64,000 nt of DNA from an uncultured Flavobacteriaceae bacterium (GTDB lineage Bacteria; Bacteroidota; Bacteroidia; Flavobacteriales; Flavobacteriaceae). The position numbers and the translations under genes were made by a program. Shown here one piece after another: positions 36,153 through 45,844 of the stretch. The stretch covers positions 372,001 through 436,000 of the forward strand of contig CANKYF010000001.1 in assembly GCA_947487895.1 (NCBI GenBank), read 5' to 3'. Within the stretch, counting starts at the first letter, position 1, and each line of letters opens with the position of its first letter. Under the pieces are notes generated by a model that was not told where the DNA came from, made no database searches, and saw only the letters and a list, made by a program, of their open reading frames with translations.

Positions 36153-37547
36153 ATGAACGTATTGTTAAAGTATTTAAGATCTAATATTAGAAAAATATTA
36201 TCGCTTCTAATATTTATTTCTATACTATTAATTCTTTTTCTTGGTTATGCATTTATTGAAGGATTATTTTCTTTAAAAACCATAGTGCTATCTGTATTTT
36301 CACTAGCAATAGTTCAGGTATTTGTATTACAATATTTTTTAAAAAATCAGCTAAAAAACGATATTATAAGAAAAAATCTAGCCTTAAGAGCTAGTGAACT
36401 TAAAAAAGCATATTTAGATGCAGAAAAGCTTGCAGACTATAAAACGGTCTATTTAGAAAATATGAGTTATGAGGTGAGAACACCTTTAAACACTGTTATG
36501 GGTATGCTAAAAATGCTTAAACAAACTAGTTTAGACTCAGATCAAAAGGCTCAGGTAGAGATCGCTGAATATTCATCTAAACACTTACTACAGCTTATTG
36601 ATATGGTTACTAATAATGCTAAAGTGGGAGCAGGAAATATGGTTCTAAATAACGCTGCCATAGATTTAAAATTAGATTTAACCAAACTATTTAAAGTTTT
36701 CGAATATCAAGCTTGGGAAAAGGGCTTGGAGTTTAATTTTAAATTTTTATCAGAGGACAGTAATAAATTTCAAGTTATTGGAGATTCTGAACGTATTCAA
36801 CAAGTTTTAATTAACTTAATTAATAATGCCATAAAATTTACTAACTCAGGTAAGATATCTATTATTGTAGATCAGACTATTGGTATAGATAACTATCAGA
36901 TAATTACGTTTTATGTAAAAGACACTGGTATTGGTATGAAACCAGAAGATGTAAGACGTATTTTTAATGATGCTGAAAAGAAAGATTTCTTGACGTTAGA
37001 TTATAGAGGTGGAGGTATAGGTTTGTCCATTTCTCACCAATTGGTAAAATTAATGGGAGATGAGCTTAAACTTGAAACTAAAGAAAATGAAGGGTCTACC
37101 TTTTATTTTAGTTTGCAGCTTAAAAAGACGTTAAATGTTAAAATAGAGAAAGAACTATTTAAACCAGCTTTAAAAGACAAATTTAATGTTCTGGTAGCAG
37201 AAGACAATAGAATGAACCAAAAGGTAATAAAGTTTTTATTAGAACGTGAAGGAGCTGATTGTACGTTTGTTAAAAATGGTTTGGAAGCACTAGAACTATA
37301 TAAGATTTTAGATTTTGACATGGTATTCATGGATATTTACATGCCAGATATGGATGGTTATGAGGCTACGAAACTTATCCAACGAACTCAAAAATATTTA
37401 GATATTAAAACACCAATTATTGGGGTATCTGCCAGTGCTTTTGAAGAAGATATTTCTAATGCTAAACTAGCAGGAATAGATGAGTTTTTATCAAAACCAA
37501 TAGAAGTAGAAAAATTAAAAGATTTATTGGTTAAATATTCTAATTAA
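36153..37547 (+). CDS. Hybrid histidine kinase-receiver protein lacking the phospho-accepting His
   Basis: 464 residues. Two N-terminal membrane helices (about 14-34 and 40-64) with no periplasmic sensor, then a HisKA domain, HATPase and a receiver. The H-box reads LENMSYEVRTPLNTVMGML: Tyr106 replaces the canonical His of SHEIRTPLN, with a TAT codon one transition from CAT. The ATPase motifs are intact (LINNAIKFT, KDTGIGM, GGGIGLSIS), as is the receiver (AEDNRMN, FMDIYMPDMDG with the phospho-Asp, and the Lys of FLSKP). It should not autophosphorylate in the usual way. Possible roles are a phosphatase, a pseudokinase scaffold or a receiver fed by another kinase. Divergent from guaC. Confidence 0.9.
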   Translation: MNVLLKYLRSNIRKILSLLIFISILLILFLGYAFIEGLFSLKTIVLSVFSLAIVQVFVLQYFLKNQLKNDIIRKNLALRASELKKAYLDAEKLADYKTVYLENMSYEVRTPLNTVMGMLKMLKQTSLDSDQKAQVEIAEYSSKHLLQLIDMVTNNAKVGAGNMVLNNAAIDLKLDLTKLFKVFEYQAWEKGLEFNFKFLSEDSNKFQVIGDSERIQQVLINLINNAIKFTNSGKISIIVDQTIGIDNYQIITFYVKDTGIGMKPEDVRRIFNDAEKKDFLTLDYRGGGIGLSISHQLVKLMGDELKLETKENEGSTFYFSLQLKKTLNVKIEKELFKPALKDKFNVLVAEDNRMNQKVIKFLLEREGADCTFVKNGLEALELYKILDFDMVFMDIYMPDMDGYEATKLIQRTQKYLDIKTPIIGVSASAFEEDISNAKLAGIDEFLSKPIEVEKLKDLLVKYSN

Positions 37548-37592
37548 AGAATGTAGTTTAGTTAGTTTAGGAAGCGGAGGTCTAGGGAATTA

Positions 37593-37973
37593 TTATTTAA
37601 CAGCAATCATACTTATTTCTACATTTACGTCTTTTGGTAAACGTGCCACTTGAACTGTTTCTCTTGCAGGAGCTGTTGCTTCGTTAAAATAACTACCATA
37701 AACGTCATTTATTGAAGCGAAATCATCCATATTACTTATAAAAATTGAAGACTTGATTACATTTTCAAAAGTCATGTTTGCTTCTTCTAAAATAGCACTC
37801 AGGTTTTCCATGACTTGCCTAGTTTCAGCTTTTATATTGGCTAAAACAAACTCACTCGTTTCAGAATTAATAGCAATTTGTCCAGATATATAAAGTGTAT
37901 TGCCACTTAATACTGCTTGGTTGTAGGGACCAATAGGGGCAGGAGCTTTTGGAGTGTTAATAATTTTTTTCAT
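37593..37973 (-). CDS. RidA/YjgF family 2-iminopropanoate deaminase
   Basis: 126 residues, whole family length. Hydrolyses reactive enamines and imines made by PLP enzymes such as threonine dehydratase. Motifs: KAPAPIGPYNQAVLSGNTLY, YISGQIAINSET, NVIKSSIFISNMDDFASIN, and ETVQVARLPKDVNVEISMIA, where the Arg and terminal Glu form the active site. Follows lptD by 11 bases, so is likely co-transcribed with it. Confidence 0.93.
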   Translation of the reverse strand: MKKIINTPKAPAPIGPYNQAVLSGNTLYISGQIAINSETSEFVLANIKAETRQVMENLSAILEEANMTFENVIKSSIFISNMDDFASINDVYGSYFNEATAPARETVQVARLPKDVNVEISMIAVK

Positions 37974-37984
37974 GTGAAGAAATA

Positions 37985-40720
37985 TTATAGTTCTCTATCT
38001 GGTTGTCTTCGTTTTTCGTATTTAAGATCCTGTAAAATACTAGACTTAATACCAATAAAGAAATTCCATGATTTATTTCTGCTAAAAGGAATCCAACTAA
38101 AATTCATTTTCCAACTCAATAATTCTCTTTGAAATCTAAACTGTGTATAAGTAAACCCTTGATTTTTCAAATCATAACCAGAAGAGGCTCCAATAGACCA
38201 GTTTTCTGTTAAGTCAATATCTCCTGAAAACATTAAAGAATGTGAAGAAATTTCATTTTGTCTTCTACTATTACCATAATTAACGGCATAAGCTATTCTT
38301 AAATTCCAAGGAATTTTATGTCTATAAAATTCTGATTCTTCTTCTTCTTTTTTGTCTTTCTTTTTTGAGTCTTCTTCCTTTTGACTTATTTGTTGGTTAG
38401 CAAAATCAAGGTTCTTAGGTAAAAAGTCTTCTGGATTATCGGGATTATTATCTTTACTGTCTTTTTTATCTTTTTTCTTATTTGATAAAGACCAGCTGGT
38501 TGTTAGGTTAGCACTAGTTAATCTGAATAAACTACCGCCATTATCCATGTTTAATTTGTCTATTTTATTGTTGTTATTATCTAGAGCATAAGGGTCTAAT
38601 ACAGCACGGAAATTCACACTCATTTGATTTTGAAATAATTGTGTGCTTCCGCTCACATTAACCGGACTTAGCTTTAAAGAATCTGCTGCAAAATTATAGC
38701 TAGTAGAAAAGTTTAAGGAATTTAAAAGCTTTATTTTTTTAGGTTCGGTTGCAGTAGTATCTTTATCCCTAATTTTTGCTTCAAAATTATTGGCTAAAGA
38801 TATGCCCATAGAACTTGAAAATCTTTGGTTAGGAGCTCCAAAAACGGTCCCTTCAAATCTAGAATACTCTAATTGTCTACTATCTTCTAAAACTTCTAAT
38901 TCTCCAGTAGTTAAACCATCAGCATTTATAACTTCGGCAGTTTCATAATATTTATCAAAAGCAGGGTTAATATTATAGCTAATAGAAGGTCTCATTACAT
39001 GCCTAATAGCTTTTATTTTTCTGTTTTCGCCTTCTTTTTCAAAATTAAACATTCCATATACAGTGGTTCCTATACTTGTGCTAAAATTATAGGTTCTATA
39101 AGAGTCAAAACCTCTAACGGTATCTGTAACAACAACTCTATTTACATCATCATCATAAGCTCTTTTGAAAGTCTTAAAAGTCCAAGCTTCATTATAATTA
39201 GTACTGGCACTTACACTAAAATGCTTAAATATTTTAAAGTTAGTACTTAGAGGTATGGTATGCTGAAAACCAGCTTGAGCCTCATCAAACATTTCTTTTT
39301 TGAAGAAGAATTCTTCTGTAGTTTGAATTTTATTTTCGCCTCTAACATTATATTGAAGGTTAACATTTTGAATGATACCTTTCTTAGAACCAGATTTTCC
39401 TGCAAATGGATACATTCTACCTATACTTCCTTGAAACGTTGGAAGAGTCATGTTAATTCTAGTACTTTCAGTATTTGTACTTTGATTATGAGAGGCCGTT
39501 AAACTAAAATTAACCTGCGGTTCACCTTGAAACGTTTTAGAGTATGATACAGATGAACTTAATGTATTAGTTAAAGCATTGCTTCCTTGATTGATTTGAT
39601 TAATTGAGTTTGTGAAATAATTACTACTACCTAAATTAACAGATGCAGAGAACCTGGAACTAGGATTAGCTTTTGAGTCCTGGCTATGTGACCATCTTAT
39701 ATTATAAATTGTACTTTTAGAGTAATCAGGAAATCCACGTTCACTATTTATTAAATTTTCATATCTCAAGGCAACATTACCTCTAAAACGGTATCTCTTA
39801 GAGTATGTGCTCTCTGAACGTAGACCAAAACTTCCATTGGTATAATAGTCTCCCAATAGCGCTAAGTCTACATAATCATTTATAGCAAAATAATATCCGC
39901 CATTTTGTAAAAAGTAACCACGATCATTTTGCTCACCAAATGTTGGTATAATGATACCAGATGTATGTTTTTCACTTTGAGGAAAAAAGCTAAACGGTAG
40001 CCATACAGGTGTTGGGACATCATAAATATAAATACCAGCAGGTCCAGTTACTATTTTTTTACCAGGAACTACTTTTGCTCTTAGTAATCTAATATAATAG
40101 TCTGGATCTTCAAGATCTTCAGATGTGGTATATTTTGCATTTTTTATAAAGTAAACAGAATCGTTTTCTTTTTTAGTTAAATTGGCAATAACATTGCCTT
40201 CACCTTGTTGTGTTACAGAATTAAATATTAAAGCTTTTTTTGAATCTGTATTAAAAATAATAGAGTCTGGTTTCACCTCATTAGTTCCTTGTTTAAATAC
40301 GGGTTTTTGAGTGTAACCTTGAATGGTGTCTGTAATTCCCTTGGCATATACTGTATTCGTACTATAATCTATCGTAATACTACCAGCGGTAATATTCATA
40401 TCACCATAATCAATTGTGGCGTTGTTATATAGATATAATTTGTTTTTTTTATGATTAAACCTTGTATAGTCTGTGGCGCTATATTTTACAATGTGCTCTA
40501 GCAATTCTTTAGGTTTGACCGAATCTGTAACAGTAGAGTCTACAGGTTTTTCAATTTCAATATCACCAATAGAATCTTTTTGAATAGTTACAACTGTACT
40601 ATCTTTAGTAACTGGTTCAATTGGTTTTATCTTTTTGGGGATGTCTTGACCAAAGCTTAGCGTGTTAATAAACACTGTAAAACTTAGAGCAAAAAGTATT
40701 TTAAAGTTGTTTGTATGCAA
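37985..40720 (-). CDS. lptD: LPS-assembly outer-membrane protein LptD (Bacteroidetes type)
   Basis: 911 residues. Signal peptide (FKILFALSFTVFINTLSFGQ), then a low-complexity Pro/Thr/Lys linker, an OstA/LptA-like jelly-roll (about 85-230, KLYLYNNATIDYGDMNITAG; VTQQGEGNVIANLTKKENDS), and a long C-terminal beta barrel with many aromatic-ended strands (GIIIPTFGEQNDRGYFLQNG onward). An acidic/Lys insert (KKKDKKDSKDNNPDNPEDFL) sits near residue 740. LptD inserts LPS into the outer leaflet. The start is TTG; no in-frame ATG lies nearby. Heads the lptD-ridA pair and is divergent from the amidase gene. Confidence 0.92.
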   Translation of the reverse strand: MHTNNFKILFALSFTVFINTLSFGQDIPKKIKPIEPVTKDSTVVTIQKDSIGDIEIEKPVDSTVTDSVKPKELLEHIVKYSATDYTRFNHKKNKLYLYNNATIDYGDMNITAGSITIDYSTNTVYAKGITDTIQGYTQKPVFKQGTNEVKPDSIIFNTDSKKALIFNSVTQQGEGNVIANLTKKENDSVYFIKNAKYTTSEDLEDPDYYIRLLRAKVVPGKKIVTGPAGIYIYDVPTPVWLPFSFFPQSEKHTSGIIIPTFGEQNDRGYFLQNGGYYFAINDYVDLALLGDYYTNGSFGLRSESTYSKRYRFRGNVALRYENLINSERGFPDYSKSTIYNIRWSHSQDSKANPSSRFSASVNLGSSNYFTNSINQINQGSNALTNTLSSSVSYSKTFQGEPQVNFSLTASHNQSTNTESTRINMTLPTFQGSIGRMYPFAGKSGSKKGIIQNVNLQYNVRGENKIQTTEEFFFKKEMFDEAQAGFQHTIPLSTNFKIFKHFSVSASTNYNEAWTFKTFKRAYDDDVNRVVVTDTVRGFDSYRTYNFSTSIGTTVYGMFNFEKEGENRKIKAIRHVMRPSISYNINPAFDKYYETAEVINADGLTTGELEVLEDSRQLEYSRFEGTVFGAPNQRFSSSMGISLANNFEAKIRDKDTTATEPKKIKLLNSLNFSTSYNFAADSLKLSPVNVSGSTQLFQNQMSVNFRAVLDPYALDNNNNKIDKLNMDNGGSLFRLTSANLTTSWSLSNKKKDKKDSKDNNPDNPEDFLPKNLDFANQQISQKEEDSKKKDKKEEEESEFYRHKIPWNLRIAYAVNYGNSRRQNEISSHSLMFSGDIDLTENWSIGASSGYDLKNQGFTYTQFRFQRELLSWKMNFSWIPFSRNKSWNFFIGIKSSILQDLKYEKRRQPDREL

Positions 40721-40871
40721 CGCTTTTAATGTATTTTTGTAAAAGTATGGCTCGGTTTTTGAAATGCCAAAATTACATATATTTTTTGTGTCATTGATTT
40801 AAAATTTGAAATAAAAATCTGCACAGTAAAAATTTAATAATAAACCGAGTTTTTTATCCGTTAAAACATTT

Positions 40872-42017
40872 ATGCAAACGCACAGATTATCACTTTTCGT
40901 ATTAATTATAACAGTATTAACATTTTCTTTTAATACTTCTGCCTACGCGCAGTCCAATTCTAAGGAATTTGTTATTATGATAGACCCTGGTCATGGAGGA
41001 AAAGATTCTGGTACTCGTGGTACAGGTAGATATAAAACTTATGAAAAAGACATTGCTTTAGATGTGTCTTTGGCTTTGGGGAAAATGATAAAGCAAAAAT
41101 TGCATAATGTTAAAGTTGTTTATACAAGAACTAAAGATGTGTTTCCAACACTGGATAGTAGACCAAAATTAGCTAATAAAAAAGATGTAGACTTGTTTGT
41201 TTCTTTACACTGTAATGCGCAACCAGGAAAAAAGGGTACAGCTTATGGCTCTGAAACTTATGTGTTAGGTCTTCATAAAGAAGCAGTAAATTTAGAAGTA
41301 GTAAAAAGAGAAAATTCAGTTATATTTTTAGAAGATAACTATAAAGAAACTTATAAAGGATATGATCCTAATTCTCCCGAATCATTAGTAGTTACAGATA
41401 TAGTTGGAGAAGAGTATTTGGAGCATAGCATTAAATTAGCGCGTTATATTGAAGACGAATTTCAAGTTACTGCAAAAAGAAAAAGTAGAGGTGTTAAACA
41501 AGCAGGGTTTTGGGTTTTGGCTTATACCTATATGCCAAGTATTTTAGTAGAATTAGGTTTTTTAACTCACAAAAAAGAAGAAGACTTCTTGAATTCCAAA
41601 AAAGGAAAGGATTTAATGACAAAGTCTTTATTTAATGCCATAGATAAGTATTTACAGTACTTAAACATAAATACAAACAAAATTGAGGTTGCTAAAGAAG
41701 AACCTATTACAATCAATGAGACTATTGATGAAAAGGAAGTAATGATTCCTAAAAATATTCAGTTTAAAGTACAAATTGCAGCAAGTACTAGAGTTTTAGA
41801 TACTATACCGGATAACTTCAAAAAGCTTAAAAATATATCTAGATACAAAGAAGGGCGTTTATATAAATACTTTTATGGAAGTGTTAATAATTATAATGCC
41901 ACAAAACAATTGGTAGAAGAAGCAAAAGAAAAAGGATACACGTCAAGCTTTGTAGTTGCTTTTAAAGACGGTAAAAAAATTCCTTTAGATGATGCCTTAA
42001 AAACATCAGCTAATTAA
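40872..42017 (+). CDS. N-acetylmuramoyl-L-alanine amidase (Amidase_3)
   Basis: 381 residues, exported (LSLFVLIITVLTFSFNTSAY, cleaved near YAQ). Zinc amidase domain about 30-255: FVIMIDPGHGGKDSGTRGTG (His), YEKDIALDVS (Glu), DLFVSLHCNAQPGKKGTAYG (His) and MPSILVELGFLTHKKEEDFL (catalytic Glu). The C-terminal ~90 residues (QFKVQIAASTRVLDTIPDNF; YKYFYGSVNNYNATKQLVEE) look SPOR-like and could bind denuded glycan at the septum. Cuts peptides from peptidoglycan. Probably co-transcribed with the MCE gene behind it. Confidence 0.95.
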   Translation: MQTHRLSLFVLIITVLTFSFNTSAYAQSNSKEFVIMIDPGHGGKDSGTRGTGRYKTYEKDIALDVSLALGKMIKQKLHNVKVVYTRTKDVFPTLDSRPKLANKKDVDLFVSLHCNAQPGKKGTAYGSETYVLGLHKEAVNLEVVKRENSVIFLEDNYKETYKGYDPNSPESLVVTDIVGEEYLEHSIKLARYIEDEFQVTAKRKSRGVKQAGFWVLAYTYMPSILVELGFLTHKKEEDFLNSKKGKDLMTKSLFNAIDKYLQYLNINTNKIEVAKEEPITINETIDEKEVMIPKNIQFKVQIAASTRVLDTIPDNFKKLKNISRYKEGRLYKYFYGSVNNYNATKQLVEEAKEKGYTSSFVVAFKDGKKIPLDDALKTSAN

Positions 42018-42143
42018 GACTTTTCTATTCAAATTTATTCTAAATTTGTTTCCAAATACATTTTAAATTTAAATGAGCCATAGTTTATTTTTATATTTAT
42101 GGTTTCATACATCTGCCCAAATCACTAAAACGACAACTAACAG

Positions 42144-43085
42144 ATGAAAATATCTAGAGAAGTAAAAACGGCTTTATTAGTCTTATCAGGAATAGTACTT
42201 TTAATTTTTGGCTTTAATTATTTAAAAGGACGTAATTTATTAGGTTCATCAAGAACTTTTTATACAGAATATGTTAATGTTGAAGGATTAACACCTTCAA
42301 TGCCTGTAACAATAAGTGGACTAGTAATTGGTAAAGTATCAGATATTAAACTAAAAGAAGACGGTTCTGCTAAGCTAAAGGTCTCTCTCTTAATTGATAG
42401 TGATTATGAGTTCTCAAAAAATAGTAAAGCCGAATTATACGAAACAGGACTTATAGGAGGGAAGGCCGTTGCTATTGTACCTGCATTTGACGGTGCTGAA
42501 AACGCCAAAAGTGGAGATAATTTAAGAGGTAGTGTTAAAGCAGGATTAAGTGAATTGGTAAATCAAAAATTAACACCACTACAAGAAGATTTAGGTGCTA
42601 CTTTAAGAAGTGCAGATTCACTTCTTAGAAATATTAATGATGTTTTTGATGAAAAATCAAAAGCAAATTTGCGAACTAGTATAGCTGGTTTAAATGGAGC
42701 TATTGAACAATTTAGAGTTTCAGCCAAATCGTTAAATACTCTTTTAACCGATGATAAAAGTAAGCTTAATACGTCACTTTTACATGTAGAGAAAATATCA
42801 TCTAACTTTTCAAAAGTATCAGATTCTTTAGCCAATGCTAATATTGGGCAAACTATTAATAATTTAGAATCTACGCTTAACAATTTCAATAAAATCTTAG
42901 CGAACATAGAAAAAGGAAAAGGTTCTATGGGAAAACTTGTTAAAGATGATGCTTTGTATAATAATTTAGAAGGTGCAACAGGAGAATTAGAGGCACTTTT
43001 AAAAGATATTAAATTACACCCTAAACGCTACTTCAGAATACTTTCTAAAAAAGAAATACCCTACTCAGAAGAAGAAAAAAAATAG
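42144..43085 (+). CDS. MCE (MlaD-type) lipid-transport substrate-binding protein
   Basis: 313 residues. One N-terminal membrane helix (KTALLVLSGIVLLIFGFNYL), then an MCE domain about 35-115 with YTEYVNVEGLTPSMPVTISG, LVIGKVSDIKL and ETGLIGGKAVAIVPAF. The rest is a helical, Ser/Asn/Leu-rich region that likely forms the oligomer stalk. MlaD-like proteins bind lipids between the membranes for an MlaEF-type ABC transporter; no such transporter gene is in the window. Its stop is one base from the start of the Fe-S protein gene. Confidence 0.92.
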   Translation: MKISREVKTALLVLSGIVLLIFGFNYLKGRNLLGSSRTFYTEYVNVEGLTPSMPVTISGLVIGKVSDIKLKEDGSAKLKVSLLIDSDYEFSKNSKAELYETGLIGGKAVAIVPAFDGAENAKSGDNLRGSVKAGLSELVNQKLTPLQEDLGATLRSADSLLRNINDVFDEKSKANLRTSIAGLNGAIEQFRVSAKSLNTLLTDDKSKLNTSLLHVEKISSNFSKVSDSLANANIGQTINNLESTLNNFNKILANIEKGKGSMGKLVKDDALYNNLEGATGELEALLKDIKLHPKRYFRILSKKEIPYSEEEKK

Positions 43086-43086
43086 T

Positions 43087-44394
43087 ATGCAGTATATACC
43101 TAATATAATTTTTGCAATCCTATTAATATTAGCTATTGGCTATTTTGCAAAAAATGTAAAGAAGTTAATTAGAAATATAAAGTTAGGACGTGATGTTGAT
43201 GTAAATGATCATAAATCTGAACGTTTTAAAAACATGATGATGATTGCTTTTGGGCAATCTAAAATGGTGCGCAGACCAATTTCAGGTATTTTACACGCTA
43301 TTGTTTATGTAGGCTTTATAGTTATAAATATTGAAGTCTTAGAAATTATTGTAGATGGTCTACTTGGAACACATAGAGCATTTTCAGGAATAGGTAGTAT
43401 TTATGGTGTACTAATCGGCATTTTTGAAGTATTAGCTCTTTTAGTATTTATTTCAGTGACTGTTTTCTGGGTAAGAAGAAACATTCTTAAACTAGCACGT
43501 TTTTGGAAAAGCGAAATGACCAGTTGGCCTAAAAACGATGGTAATTTCATTTTATATTTTGAAATGGTGTTAATGACCTTGTTTTTAGTAATGAATGCGA
43601 CAGACATCCCTTTTCAAAACATGAATAATGGTAATGTAATTAGTCAGTTTATAGCACCATGGTTTAGTGGAATGTCTGAAGGAACATTACACATCATAGA
43701 AAGAGGTGCTTGGTGGGTACACATAGTAGGGATATTGATCTTTTTAAATTATTTATATTTTTCAAAGCATTTACACATCATCTTAGCATTCCCAAATACA
43801 TATTACGGAAGCTTGAAACCTAAAGGGCAGTTCAATAACCTAGAATCTGTTACTAATGAGGTGAAATTGATGATGGATCCAAACGCAGATCCATTTGCTG
43901 CGGCACCAGAAGGAGAAGAAATGGAGGAGCCTTCAAAATTTGGAGCTAGTGATGTACAAGATTTAAGTTGGGTACAATTGCTAAGCGCCTATACCTGTAC
44001 TGAGTGTGGTAGATGTACATCTGCATGTCCTGCTAACTTAACGGGTAAAAAACTATCACCACGTAAAATCATGATGGATACCAGAGATCGTTTGGAAGAA
44101 GTTGGTAAAAATATAGATGCTAATAGCGGTGAGTTTAAAGATGATGGTAAACAGTTATTAGGTGATTATATAACTAATGAAGAACTTTGGGCATGTACAA
44201 CCTGTAATGCTTGTGTAGAAGAATGTCCTGTAAGTATTAACCCGTTATCGATTATTTTAGAAATGAGACGTTATTTGGTAATGGAGCAAAGTGCAGCACC
44301 AGTGGAGTTAAACAATATGATGACTAATATTGAAAACAATGGTGCACCTTGGCCTTATAATCAAATGGACCGATTAAATTGGAAAGACGAATAA
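43087..44394 (+). CDS. Membrane 4Fe-4S oxidoreductase (HdrC/GlpC-like)
   Basis: 435 residues. Four to five membrane helices in the first ~240 residues (YIPNIIFAILLILAIGYFAK; AIVYVGFIVINIEVLEIIVD; VLALLVFISVTVFWVRR; WVHIVGILIFLNYLYF), NarI-like, then a soluble domain with two 4Fe-4S clusters: CTECGRCTSACPA and CTTCNACVEECPV. The order matches membrane heterodisulfide-reductase-like or electron-transfer reductases. Its soluble partner with CCG motifs is at 45062, with a small exported protein between. Probably takes part in quinone-linked electron flow; partner and donor are not readable. Confidence 0.9.
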   Translation: MQYIPNIIFAILLILAIGYFAKNVKKLIRNIKLGRDVDVNDHKSERFKNMMMIAFGQSKMVRRPISGILHAIVYVGFIVINIEVLEIIVDGLLGTHRAFSGIGSIYGVLIGIFEVLALLVFISVTVFWVRRNILKLARFWKSEMTSWPKNDGNFILYFEMVLMTLFLVMNATDIPFQNMNNGNVISQFIAPWFSGMSEGTLHIIERGAWWVHIVGILIFLNYLYFSKHLHIILAFPNTYYGSLKPKGQFNNLESVTNEVKLMMDPNADPFAAAPEGEEMEEPSKFGASDVQDLSWVQLLSAYTCTECGRCTSACPANLTGKKLSPRKIMMDTRDRLEEVGKNIDANSGEFKDDGKQLLGDYITNEELWACTTCNACVEECPVSINPLSIILEMRRYLVMEQSAAPVELNNMMTNIENNGAPWPYNQMDRLNWKDE

Positions 44395-44414
44395 AGAATT
44401 TATAAACTATTCTT

Positions 44415-45050
44415 ATGAAAAAAGTATTTAAGAGAGTATCATTAGTCCTTTTGTTTATAACTACTATAAACGTTTCGGCACAAGAATCTGAAGTTAAAAA
44501 CTTAGTAGATAGAATGTTTACATATGCTATTAATAAAGATTTTGATGCGCTTTTAGATATCACACATCCAAAAGTTTTTGATATTGCTCCTAGAGAACAA
44601 ATGCTAACTTTATTTAAAACAATGTTTGAAGGCAATGGAGAGTTTTCAATAGAATTGCCAGATACAAAACCAGAATATAAAATAACAGAACTGTTTAAAG
44701 GCAAAGAAAATAATTTAGAGTATGCACTTATGTCTTATGATATGGAGATGAAAATGACGTTTAATAATCAAGAATTTGATGACTCTACAAAAGAAGTGAT
44801 GATTAACATGATGAAAGCTCAAGGTATGGACGTTAAGTTTATTTCTAATAACACTATAGACGCTACTATCAAAAACTCTTTAGTCATCATTTTAAGAGAA
44901 GATACTACAAATAACGAATGGAAACTTGTAAATTATGATGCTAACTCACCTTTATTTTATCAGATAGTATCGTCTGAGGTTATAGAGAAAGCAAAATCAT
45001 ATAAGCAAGATTTAATGCTTGAAAGTAAAAAAGAAAGTGAGAACAATTAA
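44415..45050 (+). CDS. Exported hypothetical protein between the Fe-S genes
   Basis: 211 residues with a clear signal peptide (RVSLVLLFITTINVSAQESE). The mature part is mixed helix and strand (LVDRMFTYAINKDFDALLDI; MSYDMEMKMTFNNQEFDDST; TNNEWKLVNYDANSPLFYQI), in the style of SnoaL/NTF2-like domains, but I do not recognise the family. Runs in the same direction and spacing as the iron-sulfur genes on both sides (20- and 11-base gaps), so shares their transcript. Confidence 0.75.
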   Translation: MKKVFKRVSLVLLFITTINVSAQESEVKNLVDRMFTYAINKDFDALLDITHPKVFDIAPREQMLTLFKTMFEGNGEFSIELPDTKPEYKITELFKGKENNLEYALMSYDMEMKMTFNNQEFDDSTKEVMINMMKAQGMDVKFISNNTIDATIKNSLVIILREDTTNNEWKLVNYDANSPLFYQIVSSEVIEKAKSYKQDLMLESKKESENN

Positions 45051-45061
45051 AACCTGTTAGT

Positions 45062-45841
45062 ATGACTATAAAAACAATGGAACAATTTATGGCAGAAGGC
45101 AAACAACCAGAAGTGTTGTTTTGGGTTGGTTCTGCTGGAAGTTACGATGATAGAGCTAAAAAAATCACAAAAGCTTTTGTGAAAATTTTAAATAAGGCTA
45201 ATGTTGATTTTGCAGTATTAGGGGCTGAAGAGAGCAGCACAGGAGATGTGGCTAAAAGAGCAGGAAATGAGTTTTTGTTTCAAATGCAAGCTTTAATGAA
45301 TATAGAAGTTTTAAATGCTTATGAAGTTAAAAAAATAGTGACTTGCGATCCTCATTCCTATAATTGCTTGAAAAATGAATATCCAAGTTTAGGAGGTAAA
45401 TATGAAGTATACCACCATACACAGTTCATTCAAGACTTAATAGCTTCTGGAAGATTAAAAGTTGAAGGTAATTTATATAAAGGAAAACGTATTACATTTC
45501 ATGATCCATGCTATTTAGGGAGAGCCAATAGTGTTTATGATGCACCTAGAGAAGTGTTAAAAAACACAAATGCAACTATTATTGAAATGAAGCGTAATAA
45601 ACGCACTGCATTATGTTGTGGAGCTGGTGGAGCTCAAATGTTTAAAGAACCTGAAAAAGGAGACAAAGACGTAAACGTTTTAAGAACAGAAGACGCTCTA
45701 GAAACCAAACCAAACATTATAGCAACTGGTTGTCCTTATTGTAATACCATGATGACAGATGGTGTAAAAGCTAAAGAAAAAGAGGCTGAAATTTCGGTGT
45801 TAGACATTGCTGAGTTAATAGCGAATTCAGAAAGTCTGTAA
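45062..45841 (+). CDS. CCG-motif Fe-S protein (HdrB/LldE-like)
   Basis: 259 residues, cytosolic. Two CCG/DUF224-type halves: KIVTCDPHSYNCLKNEYPSL with TFHDPCYLGRANSVYDAPRE, and TALCCGAGGAQMFKEPEKGD with IATGCPYCNTMMTDGVKAKE. These Cys clusters coordinate non-cubane or 4Fe-4S centres in heterodisulfide reductase B and lactate/glycolate oxidases. With the membrane protein at 43087 it forms a split HdrBC-like unit; the reduced substrate is unknown. Confidence 0.93.
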   Translation: MTIKTMEQFMAEGKQPEVLFWVGSAGSYDDRAKKITKAFVKILNKANVDFAVLGAEESSTGDVAKRAGNEFLFQMQALMNIEVLNAYEVKKIVTCDPHSYNCLKNEYPSLGGKYEVYHHTQFIQDLIASGRLKVEGNLYKGKRITFHDPCYLGRANSVYDAPREVLKNTNATIIEMKRNKRTALCCGAGGAQMFKEPEKGDKDVNVLRTEDALETKPNIIATGCPYCNTMMTDGVKAKEKEAEISVLDIAELIANSESL

Positions 45842-45844
45842 CAA

